Positions 25,093 through 37,525 of a stretch of 64,000 nt of DNA are shown in pieces. The position numbers and the translations under genes were made by a program. The notes under the pieces are model-generated. The model had not been told where the DNA came from and did not search any database. It saw only the letters and a program-made list of their open reading frames with translations. Location: assembly GCA_027563935.2 (NCBI GenBank), contig CM050449.1:17878735-17942734 (forward strand), read 5' to 3'. This DNA comes from Costus lasius (Eukaryota > Streptophyta > Magnoliopsida > Zingiberales > Costaceae). Position 1 is the first letter of the stretch. Each line of letters opens with the position of its first letter.

Positions 25093-27750
25093 TTCGATAT
25101 AAAAAATAATAAATAAATAATGCATATTCGATTAATAGGTATAGTACGTGATGAAAGGATCAAATACATTGTCATTATAGAAAATGTGAAGATTAAGCAT
25201 CTTAAGCTAGTTCATGTCAAATCACAATATCAATCTAGTGAGCGGGTTAAATGTCATCTCTTCACAAAATTGAAGATACAAATGGATGCCAAAAATGGTA
25301 TAAGGGAAAGTATTAAACGTAGGATTTGTAAGAGATTAAACTCACGGCAAAAGTGAAGCATCCTTAATAGCATGGCTACGGGGAAACTAAATTAGCTGAA
25401 TAGAAAAAAGCAGCTCAAAGATTGTGGTATGCGTGAGGCAAAAAAAATAAAGAGAAGTAAGGTCCGACTGCATAAAATCTAACATTTGAACAATGAATTT
25501 GATAAAGCCTTATTCTCATTTCAGTGTATTTACTTCTTCATCTGAAAGTTCCATTTTTCATGTAATTCATCTTTCTTTGTTGCAATATTTAATTCAATGT
25601 TATACATGGTGAATTGGTCTTGCAAACTCTATTTTTTTAAAGTATCTACAGCGAATTTGTTCCAGTTATTGTTATTAGAAGAGTATCTTATATATTTAAC
25701 AGCATTACCAAAGGACCATCTTAGGTCACAATTTGTACTCACTTGAGCTACACATAGATTATGGATTTTTTTTCTATTGTGCTTTAATAGTTGGCACATA
25801 GATTATGCCTCATTACCCAATCGGTTTCTGTTGTCTTGTATCACATTTCAGGTTAATGAATTTTTAACAAATAATTCTTTGGATTACCCTGCTAATTTGA
25901 GCATTCCTGTCATGGAAAAATAAAACAAACAAACACAAAAAATAAGTTTAACAACTATTCCACCAATGCCTCCAAGGACAAACAATTTGAGCTACATAAA
26001 CAATTCAATTTGGATGTTTTTATTGAATGCTAAGTTGATTCCTTCTTGGTTGAATCTGTCAACAAGAGAAACCAGACAAGTGTTGAGTTAACTTCAGAGC
26101 CCTCAAAAGAATCATACATTATCACAGTAAATTAACATATTGTTAATTATGAGCATCGAAACTGTGAGACATGAGATTTTACCATGAAACTTGTGGCGCA
26201 ATTATTATACACAGGTTGCCAGTGAAACATGTTTTGCCAATGTTGTCTCATTGCTTGTTTTGATTGCTCCAGGTTCTGCATAAGATTACAATGAGAAATT
26301 AACTAATGCACTTTAGATAATAACAGAGCAAAAGTACGGACTCTAGTGTCTTTATTGCATATGATATTGGAAGATGATATGGTGAGTTTAATTTAATTTT
26401 TTTGATGCAACATTCATCAATACGAATGTGAGCTGGGATTGGTCTGGCATGACAAAATTTAATTTTTTTTTTATCAACAAATGGTCGATATGAGCTAATT
26501 AACCTAAGTTAATCCAATCAAACTCTAGTCTTTTACTAGTTTTAAGTTTTTGATATTTTTATTTTATAATTTTAACAGAAGCAATATATGGTCTAGCAAG
26601 TTGATTCACTTTTCTAATTAGTTTGTAAACTGTAGGGCACTTGGGCTTACACCTTCACATAAATTAAGTAAATGAGGCAGGCCTAGTCACCTTTTTTTTA
26701 TATATAAAATGACAATTGATCTTGGTACAACAATCCACTTAGATATAGCCTGCAAGAACAAAAAAAGAGTGATATAGTATCAATCTCATATCAATTCCAA
26801 AAATGACATCTTAGTTGGTTATTTATAACTTAAATCTTCTGAAAGTGGAACAATATTCTAATTATGTCATTTAAAGTTTAGAAAAAGAAAAATCAGTTTA
26901 AAGGGTTCCTTAACTGTTTAAACGACCATTCATTTGCAAATACTTAATTCATAAAAAAGTGAACCTATAGATTTTTAACTTTCAAAGAGCTGTCTGATAT
27001 TTAACGAAAGAGAATTGAGACCAAAAATTTAGGGTCCTTTGTTTGCAAATGAACTGTTGCTTTCCCGCACACTACGAATTTGGAGCAAACTTATGCACAA
27101 CAATTTATAGCATGCTGATCTTTCCTAACTCAACCACTTCTCCTTGGTGTTAGTATGAAATCATGCGAGCCATGTGAAACCAGAAACTTCATTTAATTTC
27201 TACCTTCAGCTACAACCCAAATACTGATTGCAAGCATGTAAAAGTTGCCAGCAAGAATTGCCCTTTTTGGTTCAGCATTACAGGTAAACTATATATTCTA
27301 CTCTTCCAAAAACCACATTTGGACCTCATTTAACCAAAATGTAACTTCTACAATTTGTTGTATCAAGCATTAAGAGAAATCAGACATAAGTTGACAGTAA
27401 TTGACTATTTACTGAGTTTAATTATGAAATATCAAAGTAACACAAAGGAGAAAGAAATAACTTCAAGGATCAATCTCAGAGATTACCTCTTTACCGGGCG
27501 AGATGGAATTTAGAGCATTCATTCATGCAAATGTCTTTTCTACCCATGCACCACTGGATAGTCTAAATCTGATCTCAACGAGATCGGATGGCTACAAAGC
27601 AGCCTTGGTAACACTGAATATGGATAATTGGCGCAGTCATAACTCTGCATGACACGGTAAAAATTTTGCCTGCCATGACAAGGTTATGTGATCCATTGAA
27701 GTACTATAACTAGAGACAAAGACGGCCACTTACAGATAAAACTACACATT
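25093..27750. other. intergenic region, no gene recognised
   Basis: AT-rich DNA with one open frame at 25120-25356 (78 codons, basic, no recognisable domain). It serves as the far upstream region of the AP2 gene. I see no clear repeat boundaries here. Confidence 0.45.

Positions 27751-27754
<4 letters not shown>

Positions 27755-27786
<32 letters not shown>
27755..27786. repeat. (AG)16 microsatellite in the AP2 gene promoter
   Basis: Uninterrupted AG dinucleotide run about 140 bp upstream of the AP2 gene start codon. Such GA/CT tracts are common near plant transcription starts and are often length-variable. Confidence 0.85.
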
Positions 27787-27788
<2 letters not shown>

Positions 27789-27840
27789 GGCTTCTGCTTT
27801 TTGTCTCACAAACTCACGCAGTGCTTCCCATATGCTTGAC

Positions 27841-27923
27841 TTCCTTTAAAAGGCCTCCTCTCTCCTCCACAAGACTCACTCATCCCAATTACATTCCTCC
27901 TCCGAATTAATTAAAGTAGTCCA
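27841..27923 (+). promoter_or_regulatory. probable core promoter and 5' leader of the AP2 gene
   Basis: TTTAAAAGG at about 27845 is a TATA-like sequence. It is followed by a CT-rich stretch (CCTCCTCTCTCCTCCAC) and then the ATG at 27924, an arrangement typical of plant promoters. There is no direct evidence of a transcription start. Confidence 0.4.
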
Positions 27924-30362
27924 ATGGGCAAGAGCCAAAAGAACAACTTCATCAAGCAGCAAAAAACCGTCGACGACAGCAACACCAGCTGCATCAAGAA
28001 AACTAAGAGGACGAGAAGGGCTGCACAAAGAGAGTTCCCTCCGCAGCGCAGCTCAGTCTATCGTGGTGTCACAAGGTCAATTCTGTTTTTTAAATGATCA
28101 TCTAGTAGTTTACTTTTCTCTGCTTTGATCGCCTTGTGGTATTGCTAAACTGATCTCTGGGTTTTTGGTTCTGCGCAGGCATCGATGGACTGGCCGATAC
28201 GAAGCTCATTTGTGGGACAAAAATTGCTGGAATGAATCCCAGAATAAGAAAGGAAAACAAGGTTAGTTTTGTTTTTCTTTATTAATTCCATCTAGTGCGT
28301 GCTTTTTTGCATGATCTACTTAACATATATCCAACTCTTTAACCCTTTCTACTTTTTGTCTATGCACATTTTGGTGGCTGGAAATGTATCGATGATGGAT
28401 GCAGTCTATCTTGGTGAGCCAAGTTACAGACAATCATGTGTCCAATACAAATATCTTTGCAAGCATATTATGATCATGATGTGTTGTTCTCTTGAACCAG
28501 GGGCTTATGATGATGAAGCAGCAGCAGCACATGCTTATGACTTAGCAGCATTGAAGTATTGGGGACATGACACAATTCTTAATTTTCCTGTATAAACTTG
28601 CTTGCCTCTGAACATCTTATGCTGCTGTTGCTTTATTTGGTTTATTGGCATGACTCTGAACTTATTTTGGTGATAGTTATCCACATACCAAGAAGATATT
28701 CAGGAGATGGAAAATCAGTCTAGAGAAGAATATATTGGATATATAAGAAGGTATCTCAACCCCAGATGAACAGATAATAATGGGAAAAAAAATGAAGTAC
28801 TAAGATTTTGATCATAATTTTTATTGGATTGCGCAGGAAAAGCAGTGGGTTTTCAAGAGGAGTCTCAAAATACAGAGGAGTAGCAAGGTTAAAATGCCAT
28901 TTTATTGTTCTGTATAGGACAATTTCTATTAAATTTGACAATGATGATCTGCTGTTTAACTTCAGAATTTTATAATTTTCGTTGAGAAATACATACTTTC
29001 TAACATATAAAAGGATATGCAGGCATCATCATAATGGGAGGTGGGAAGCACGGATTGGTCGGGTTTTTGGCAACAAATATCTGTATCTTGGAACATATGG
29101 TAAGATTTTGCAAGTACCAATTAACATGAAAAGAATATCGATCAACGCTTCTGACTCTTATTTTCACCTTCATGAGTTTTTGGTTCAAGAAGAACAAATT
29201 CTAACATAACACTTAAAACCTCTATTAGTAATGTGTAGTGCTTAATTTAGTGCAATTGATATCTATAAATGAATTCATAATAAAGTTGTGTACAGGATTT
29301 GGTGGAGTTTATAACTTTACATTGTTGATGCTGCTATACCTTCCAAAATTTCATTTTCATTAAGATACGCAGGCATGTAGGGCCTCTTGGGTCACTTGCA
29401 TGAGTAAATCCTGGTTGGTTAGGAGTAAAACCATTAACACCAACCTTCAAGTTCTCCTACTATCCACCAAACTTTGTCACTATCATTAAGGTCCCCTATT
29501 CATTGCCCTTTGCAACCTCATAAACCATTTACATCCATCCCAACTCAGCATTCCAAAAGTAAAGAAAACTCGTCTGCTTTCATGATTCCATGCACTTCTA
29601 ACCACCAACTAAATTCAACACCTAACAACTAAAACAAGAGGACCGCCTAGCTCTGACTCGGGCATTCTCTAACAGCTCAAAGTTCATTCAAATCCTGCCA
29701 TAGTTCAGCCAGCGAGCAAGAGTTCTCTTGCTGTGCAGTTTGATCACACTGTATGACCCTCTAGTGCTTTTGGGACAATGGCCAACCAATGCAATACTAA
29801 GCTTTTTTTAAAAAAAAATTAAGCACAGTAATTTCAACAAACACCTAACGTGCATCTATCTGAATCTTACCTCGCAGCCACACAGGAAGAGGCCGCGACC
29901 GCGTACGACATTGCGGCGATCGAGTACCGTGGCCTGAACGCCGTCACCAACTTCGACCTCAGCCGCTACATCAAATGGATCCGACCGAAATGCGAGGGGA
30001 TTAGTGCTGATCAGACCAGTAGTAGCACGCTTGCCTCAATCCAGAACGCGCAGCAGAATGAGCAGATGGTTGCGGGGAAGGCGATGACTCCGTTTTCCGA
30101 GCCAAGACAGCAATCGTCGGCGCTTGGTCTCCTGCTGCAGTCATCCAAGTTCAAGGAAATGCTGGAGATATCAGCAGCAGAGAGTGGCTCCCCATCATCC
30201 TCCGGAACAAACGATGATGAGAAGCCAATCAAATGCAGTTTTCCAGACTACATACAGACTTACTTCGAGTGCCAGGAGAGTGTGAGGCTCAATGAGGAGG
30301 AAGACTCCATCTTTGGGGGCCTCAACACATTCGCATCTCCACTACTGGATCTAGAGATTTAA
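27924..30362 (+). CDS. WRINKLED1-like AP2/ERF transcription factor with two AP2 domains, 8 exons
   Basis: Nuclear DNA-binding regulator of the WRI subgroup, whose known members activate glycolytic and fatty-acid synthesis genes. Exons: 27924-28075, 28179-28261, 28405-28413, 28501-28589, 28677-28750, 28837-28887, 29023-29099, 29878-30362. The total is 1020 nt, encoding 339 residues. AP2 repeat 1 spans about 45-111 ([20 protein letters not shown]) and repeat 2 about 148-206 ([19 protein letters not shown]). Between them lies the [12 protein letters not shown] linker. The third exon is only 9 nt and encodes the VYLG segment, a WRI1/AP2-clade hallmark. The basic N-terminus (KKTKRTRR) is a likely nuclear signal, and the acidic C-terminus is a plausible activation region. 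WRI1 itself cannot be told from WRI2/3/4 paralogues here. Confidence 0.92.
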
Positions 30363-33300
30363 CTACACAGGCAAATTTGACATAGAAGCACCTAATATGG
30401 AGGATTTGATTCTTTCTTTTTCTCTTCCACAGGAGATCATGCTGATTGTGCTAATAGGATTATTTAAATTTATGAAAACAAAATAATTGACAATTTTGAG
30501 ATGAATTGCTGTTGACCTGTTGTGTATAATTTTAGGTCAACGAGAAGACAAACGAGTCCCAAACCCATGCGTGCGTTGACTTTATTAATAAAAGAAAGTG
30601 TTAACTGTTCGAATCGTTTGCTGATAAAATAGTCATGCAAAAAACCATAGACCATTTGAAAGCCCAAGACTTAATAAGAACCATTTGAAATATTTGAGTG
30701 GATTGGTAATATGACTTGTTGACTTGCATTACCTTATAACATATAAGGATTCAAAATGTTCTTCATAATATGCTAAGAAAGTTCATTTCGTGATACTAAT
30801 TCGATTACCATTGTTGACATAGTCCATTTGAAGTCTAATCACTATTCAAAAATAAAATAATAGAGAATTACTAAACTTGTAATGGAAGGTAGGATTCAAT
30901 TCTAAGACTTTATTATTAATCACTAAAATTCTTAGTACTTGAACCACTCACACCATTTATAACTACACAACAGGGCATATCAAATTTGTGAACTACCTTT
31001 TTCTTTTAAACAAGTTGCAAGAGTGTGGAGAGAACTCGTGAGAAAGTGAAGCTTCCATTTACAGAGTGGTTGGAACTTTTATCTGTTCTCTGTACATTGC
31101 AGTGCATGCTTTTCCGGCCCTGCAAATTGGATTTCCAAAATCATATGATTTTGAGAATTCGTTGATGAAAAAGTTATTGCTCACATGGTGTCTGCTTTTC
31201 CCTTGTGCAATTGAACAGCCATCAGCCCTTTGCCCGAGTGTTGCTCGATTGAATTCCTCAATGATTGGTAAAAAGGAAAACTTAGCTCTAGTTAGTTCTG
31301 TGTTTCCAAATAATTTCATGTTGTGTTGCTTGCAGTACAGGGAAAAGAAAGTACTTGCAATCAAAGTGCTATGAGAAGCACATGAGGAACACCGAAAAAA
31401 CTGATACAACACTTGGCAAGGTCGAAATAATGGCGAGAAAACTAGTTGGTAGTTGGAAGTCTTAATTGCTACATCTAGATGGAAATGCAGCGCCCCACTT
31501 TGTTCATGCACATCCTGGGCTACGCAATCCATGTATCAATCCCTCATTTTACCATGATAGTTTCTGTTTCGTTTCACAAATCATACATCTTCCCTACTTG
31601 CATGTTTGAATGATACAAGTAGCTTGAACTCTACTTTTCCAACCTTATTCTTGTGTCAGACTCTGCCTTGTGAATTTGCTAGTTCTTGCACAAGGCACAG
31701 ATGAGGACATCTTGAGCTCTGCAATCCTAGTATCAATGCCTCATTTTACCATGAAAGTTTCTATTTCCTTTTACAAATCAGATTTCTTCACTATTTTCAT
31801 GTTTGAATGGTACAAGTAGCTTGGACTACACTTTTCCAACCTCATGCTTGAGTCAGACTCTGCCTTGTGTATTCTGACTAAAGTAGAGTTCAACCCATAC
31901 TTCTCATCAGTGTATGCCATGTCATTGGTAAGTCCAAATCCTTTTGGGGGTAAAAAAAAATCCAACATTCTAGGTCGGGTTCAATCAGCTAGTTTTTGCA
32001 CATATCTAGTTTATTCATTTTGAAATTGAAGCAAAAATACTGTCATCATATATGCTCAATGGTAACTCAAATTGTGTCAACTTCGCAGACTTGTAGAAAT
32101 ACCTTAAAATAACTCATTGATGAAGGCATTCGTGTCTTCATCTGACTAGTCTTTGATTTAGGTTTGGTTACCTCATCAAGTAGCATAAACCAAAAGGAGA
32201 CAAACCTATTAGTTGAGATTAAGACTAATGCAAGATAAAGCATCTTTAATGGGCAAGAAAATGTAGGTAGTGTTAATTTGTTCTCTAAATATCATTGATG
32301 CGCCGAATAGATGATGGTATAGCAGCATGAAACAACCTCCATTGTGATGCAAAATGATTCTTTAGCTTCATTTACCATTACAACAAAACAATTCTCAAGC
32401 TATCTTTCCTTGCAGCAAAATTGAAGACAAGCAGCTCCACCACTTTTTATTATGCTGGAACAGAATTTTCTGCAGCAGCTGAGCCCTTGTGGCCTTAGAT
32501 TGGTGCGGGAGGAATTTGTTATGTGTATATAATGTACATCAAATCAATCAGGTAGATATGCTATACGGCTTTGCTGCTATAAATATACAATTTTCAAGCT
32601 CGAGTTAAACTGCCTGTTTGATCATAATGCTGTACTTTGGCAATAACACATCAACCAAGATAAATGATGTAATCCATGCCAGATGATAAAGTGGACATTG
32701 TCCAAATCTGAGGAAAGCATCCCCAACCAGTAGATCAACCTAAAAAGAAGCACAGTGGTCTACTTTACAGTTAAGGCCTCGATAAGTGCATTGATTTTGA
32801 GCTGCATTCCATCTTGGTAAAATGCATTGATCTTGAATGAAATGGCATTTCACCTTCTGTGTCAGGCAGGAACGGCAGGGAAAGAAATCAAGAAAAATAA
32901 ATCAATTATGACCAATCCAACAGGTTCTTTTTTTTATGATTGTTTCTTACCAACCATGCAATAAATTCTTTCAAAACCTGACAAACCAAGCCTGAAAGGG
33001 AAATCCAGATGAACACAATCGTCAATCTTGCCAATATGTAACCTTGTGGTGAAAAATGTGCATTGCCGTTCATCAGATTTTCATTTTGTAGAATCTCTAT
33101 TTTGAATAGTACTTCTAAGATCATGTTAGAACTTCTTTCAAAGAATTGGTCCCAGCCAAGCCAAGCTAGATAGGTTACGTAATCAATGCCACAAAAATAG
33201 GTTTATCGTCGCCTACTTCCAGCCATTTGATTTTGACATTCTCACAGTACTTCAACAGAAAAAGAAGACAACCTCGCATTGCTTGGAGAGTGTTAATGAT

Positions 33301-33874
33301 CACTCATCCAATTCGAGTCATCTGATAGCTAATATTCTGAAGTCTGATCTCAAACCGCAAAATTCATTGTAAAATTCTGTATCTGACATTTGGCTTGTCT
33401 GACTTTTGGCATTTGATATACAAAAGATTTCAGTTCAGTTTCAGATATATGAACTATCAGCCTATTCTCTATAGAAAGGTCCTGGAAGTAGACTTTTTGC
33501 TTCTCTTAGATACTTTAATTTTGTTTTAGATATTCAATCCAACCTCTTAACTGAGTTCTTATTAAACAACTAGGATCATTCTAGTAGCAATGCATTTCAC
33601 AAGCTTATTGCAACCTCTGAAACAAATCTTTCTTACAGAGTTTCTAGGACTCAAATTACTCAGAACGATGTAGTGCTCGCTGTAAGGACACATGGATTCC
33701 ATTCCTCTTCTCCGAACTGCCATCACAGGCACACAACTAAATGCAGCATTAAAGGCAGTTCCCAATCCTGCCTGGTTTCCTCACAATAAATACACATGAA
33801 CAAAGCTTTACTTCAAGTAACAAACTCCTGCTCCTTCCCTCATGCTGACAATTCTGAGCTCCTAAGTCTTTTCG
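30363..33874. other. intergenic region between the AP2 and peroxidase genes
   Basis: It contains the 3' UTR of the AP2 gene near its start and the peroxidase promoter at its end, where CACAATAAATACAC (about 33781) is a weak TATA-like candidate. Overlapping opposite open frames at 31059-31532 and 31066-31374 share no similarity with a family I know. A local duplication is listed separately. Confidence 0.5.
31511..31880. repeat. tandem duplication, period 197 bp
   Basis: CATCCTGGGCTACGCAATCC at 31511 recurs diverged at 31708, and GTATCAATCCCTCATTTTACC at 31533 recurs at 31730. TTCATGTTTGAATGGTACAAGTAGCTTGGA-type sequence and GTCAGACTCTGCCTTGTG are shared further on. Two diverged head-to-tail copies. 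Confidence 0.8.
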
Positions 33875-35655
33875 ATGGATTCTTTAGTAATGAGACTGTA
33901 TCACACCTTCCTTCTTTTTAGCTTCAACCTTTTTATGGTGTTCCTTTTGTCATCTCCTGCCGCATCACAACTCTCTTCAGACTTCTACGCCTCGTCATGC
34001 CCAAGTGTGGAACTGATTGTGAGAGATACAGTTAGATCTGCTTCTGACATTGACTCTTCCATTCCAGGAAAACTCCTTCGCCTGCTATTCCATGACTGCA
34101 TAGTCGAGGTCCAAATCAAAAATTTTCTCAATTATACACTTGTGGATGGTGCTTGAAGAGCCCTGTAAGTCAAAAATGGTTAGATGGCAACTTACAAGAA
34201 TTGCTTTATTATTACAGGGGTGTGATGCTTCTGTGTTAGTAGAAGGGAATGGGACAGAGAGAAGTGATCCTGCAAATAGATCACTTGGTGGATTCAACGT
34301 GGTGGAGTCTGCAAAGAGACTGCTAGAATTCTGGTGCCCAGGAACTGTGTCGTGTGCTGACATCCTGGTTCTTGCTGCAAGAGATTCCGTGGAACTAGTA
34401 AGTCAACGCTCATGTTTATTCTACTTTACAAATTGCAACAACAAATTGTCCAATTAAATTCTGAATAACTTGTAATTTGGATTTTTCTTCTTTTCTTATG
34501 ATTAAATAATGCTGGTTGGCTGTCCAAACTGGCCTAAATTGCTGAAACTTTCAACAATCAAGAAGCTATTTTAATAATCTTGTTTAACAACTAAGCATCT
34601 TATTCCATAAAGTAATTAGTTTGTCCTAGTAGAATGATAATCCAACTCCTTCTGTGCAGGCTAATACAACATACACTCTCCAGATATGATCTGTTCTTAT
34701 TTAACAATTATGATGACGGGATTCGATTTTTGATATTTCATTATATAACAATCCTCAAGGAATTAAATGTCTTCATCATTTGCCATATCTAGTGGCTGAT
34801 AATTTAAAGGAAAATTTGATGGTGTTAATAGGCAGGAGGGCCTTTCGTTGAGGTTCCACTGGGAAGAAGGGATGGATTTGTCTCATCAGCCTCTGATGTT
34901 AGGCCAAACATGGTCGACACAACCTTTTCAGTTGACCAGTTGACTCAACGCTTCACCGCCAAAGGATTGTCCATGGATGACCTTGTAATCCTTTCAGGTA
35001 TTTCACCATAGCAAGTATATAGCTTTGTTACAAATTGCAAACTTACTGAAAATTGGTCAATGTAAATTTGATATATTACAAACGTTGATCTGCTGAAAAT
35101 TCTTTAATGTTTCATTATCAAAAATCTGAACTTTCAAGCAAAGATAAGATAAACTGTATGATTTCAGTGCTTCGTTGTTTCATCCTAAAACCTTGCAAAG
35201 TACACACACCCAATCAACTGACACAGATCTACTTCAATGTGGTAGGCGCACATAGCATCGGTTCATCGCACTGCAATTCATTCAGCGATCGGTTCCAGCA
35301 GAGCAAGAACGGAAGCGTGGTGCCAGTAGACAGTACTCTGGAGAAGAACTACGCAGAGGAGCTTGCCAAGAAGTGCTCCTCTGGTGCAAGTGATGAAACT
35401 AGTGCTGACAACGATCCAGTGACCCCTTTCCTGTTCGACAACCAATATTACAGCAATCTTCTGGCCAACAAGGGACTCCTGCAATCCGACTCTGCTCTTG
35501 TGAGTGATGCCAGAACGAGGAGCAAAGTAGAAGCCTTCTCCAAGAACCAGGATGCCTTCTTCGCAAGCTGGGCTGAGTCATTTGCGAAGCTCTCCACTGT
35601 AGGCGTCAAGACTGGCAACGATGGTGAGATTAGATTCTCTTGTGGTCGAGTGTGA
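33875..35655 (+). CDS. secreted class III peroxidase, 4 exons
   Basis: Haem peroxidase of the plant secretory family, which uses hydrogen peroxide to oxidise phenolics in the cell wall or vacuole. Exons 33875-34108, 34218-34397, 34832-34997 and 35246-35655 total 990 nt, encoding 329 residues. The three-intron layout is the classic one for the family. Residues 1-31 are a hydrophobic signal peptide ending before QLSSDFY. Distal R69 and H73 are in LLRLLFHDC. The calcium-site segment GCDASVLVEG follows exon 2's start. The proximal haem ligand is H196 in LSGAHSIG. GTVSCADILVLAARDSVEL and the cysteine pattern are complete, so it should be active. Sequence feel is closest to the PER18/PER46 type, but the substrate cannot be assigned. 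Confidence 0.94.
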
Positions 35656-37525
35656 TTGGCTCAAGTTGTTCCATCAGTGAATTGTTCCTCAAAGGAGCAT
35701 ACAACTTGTTCTTAGATGTGCTTTGTGCAGTTGTATCAGTCATTGATTTGTGCTACATTACTACTGCCGTTAGTTAGGCGGCTGTTCTTGGTGTAAATGT
35801 CATTTGCAGCAAGTTATTATCTTATTTGAATGATAATATGTAAGGCTTGTCCTTATAATTTACCTAAAAAGAAACCTGAGGTGGAATTATTCCCTGTTCT
35901 TGCTTTTAGATTGCCCGTGTTCTTCTACAGCTTGTATATATTAACACTAGGTGTTCTTCAATGTCACAGTTTGAATCATATTCACTAGGCGTGGTTTGCA
36001 TTACCTTAAGAAAGCATAAGATTTTTAAAAAGCTCGATTAAACCACAAATGATTTGTCTTTAATAAATTCTAAATGATCCTAAAATTGTCCTGAAATAAG
36101 TCTCAATCCAAATTTAGGTTTATTACAATCTATTTCATTAATATATATAAGTAATGTTAAACTAAATCTAAGAATCACCGAGCTATAAGAATGTAAAGAT
36201 CTAGCACATAATAATGTCTCAAATAGTGGATAAAGATTTTCTTACGCAAGTCACAAAATCTATCACTATTAATCAATAATATAAAATCTTTTTACAATCA
36301 AGGATTTATCATATAAGATAAAATTCAAAGAAAGTAAAATTTTAAAATTAACTGAATTAAATCATAATATAAAACAAGATAAAATTATGATATAACTATT
36401 AGCTGTGCAAAACAATTTCTCACAAGAATCTTCACAAATTTGTGATAAATTGATAGTGGATGACTTGTAACACTCAGAAAACTTTTACCTTTCATGTTCT
36501 ATCAAACAATATATGCTTCCATAGTCGACCTACATCCTTTATTATCTAAAAATTGCTCATGATTCATATTTGAGTTATACTTCTCTTAGTTAATCCTCTG
36601 TTGTTTTTCCTCCACTTTGAAATCTTATTCTTTTCAAATGATTATTCTATACATATGAATTGGTGTCTCCAGTGACAAAATCTATTTAGAAGCGCCTCAT
36701 ATTGAATTTTGCTAGCAAATGTAGCTTGAGGAAAAAGTCAACTTTCCATATCCTAAAAATATAGTATCCAAACCTATAAACATGTAACCGTGGCTTACTA
36801 TCAGATCCTGAGCTAAGCATTTTCAGAGTTTGGTCAACCATATAATTAAAGCACTATTATAAGTAACACACTGAAAATTTCTCTTCCTGCTGTCTTGGTC
36901 ACAAATATATCTCCAGTAAGGTTACAGCAAGTTATCCTTCACTAACAACAAGTTACAGCTTGATCAGGCAACTTTTGACCTTCACGAGTTTAAGACCCCA
37001 AGGGTCATCTTTATAATAAACAAGTAATTGGAGTCGGCAAAGCAGGATTTTGATTTAAAATAATCTTGTGCTTTCTTTGGAGAGGCTCTCTAGTCATGCT
37101 AGAGAATGTTCCACCTTTTTCTTTTGCTTATTTTAAGTGGCTAAAGTAATGAAGTTAGTGGCTCCCAACAAAGATTCAGTGGTATGAATGAAACTGGCGG
37201 CCAATTGTGTGACCATTCTAAAACATATATTTTTGCCTGCACAGGTCCCATTTCCTTCCATCCTCCAGCATTGATTGATCCATCAAATTTCTATTCTCAG
37301 TTAGTTTATGAAGCTCCCCTTTCCTGGGCAATGATTAACAAAGGTGTTAGTACTAATATCTTTCATGATGTGGCAGTTGTGGTGATCATGTGGAGAACCT
37401 AGTTCTTTCAAAGATGCATGAGCACTCAATTGACCATAGCAGCAGCCATCAGGTTTCCTGTATAAAGAACTCAATGTGCTGTGATTTGCTCACCTGCCAT
37501 TTCTGATAAACTGGCACAGGACTGA
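35656..37525. other. intergenic region, no gene recognised
   Basis: Peroxidase 3' UTR followed by AT-rich DNA and then the upstream region of the VAN3-binding-like gene. An open frame at 37184-37402 lies upstream of that gene but does not resemble its family and is not clearly spliced to it. A CACAG acceptor-like site at 37515-37519 just before the ATG could end a 5' UTR intron. Confidence 0.45.

Noticed and set aside
25120..25356. 78-codon basic open frame
   Set aside because: No recognisable domain, AT-rich surroundings, no promoter or splice evidence.
31059..31532. 157-codon minus-strand frame and its 102-codon plus-strand partner
   Set aside because: No recognisable domain, no splice context, and they overlap antisense to each other.
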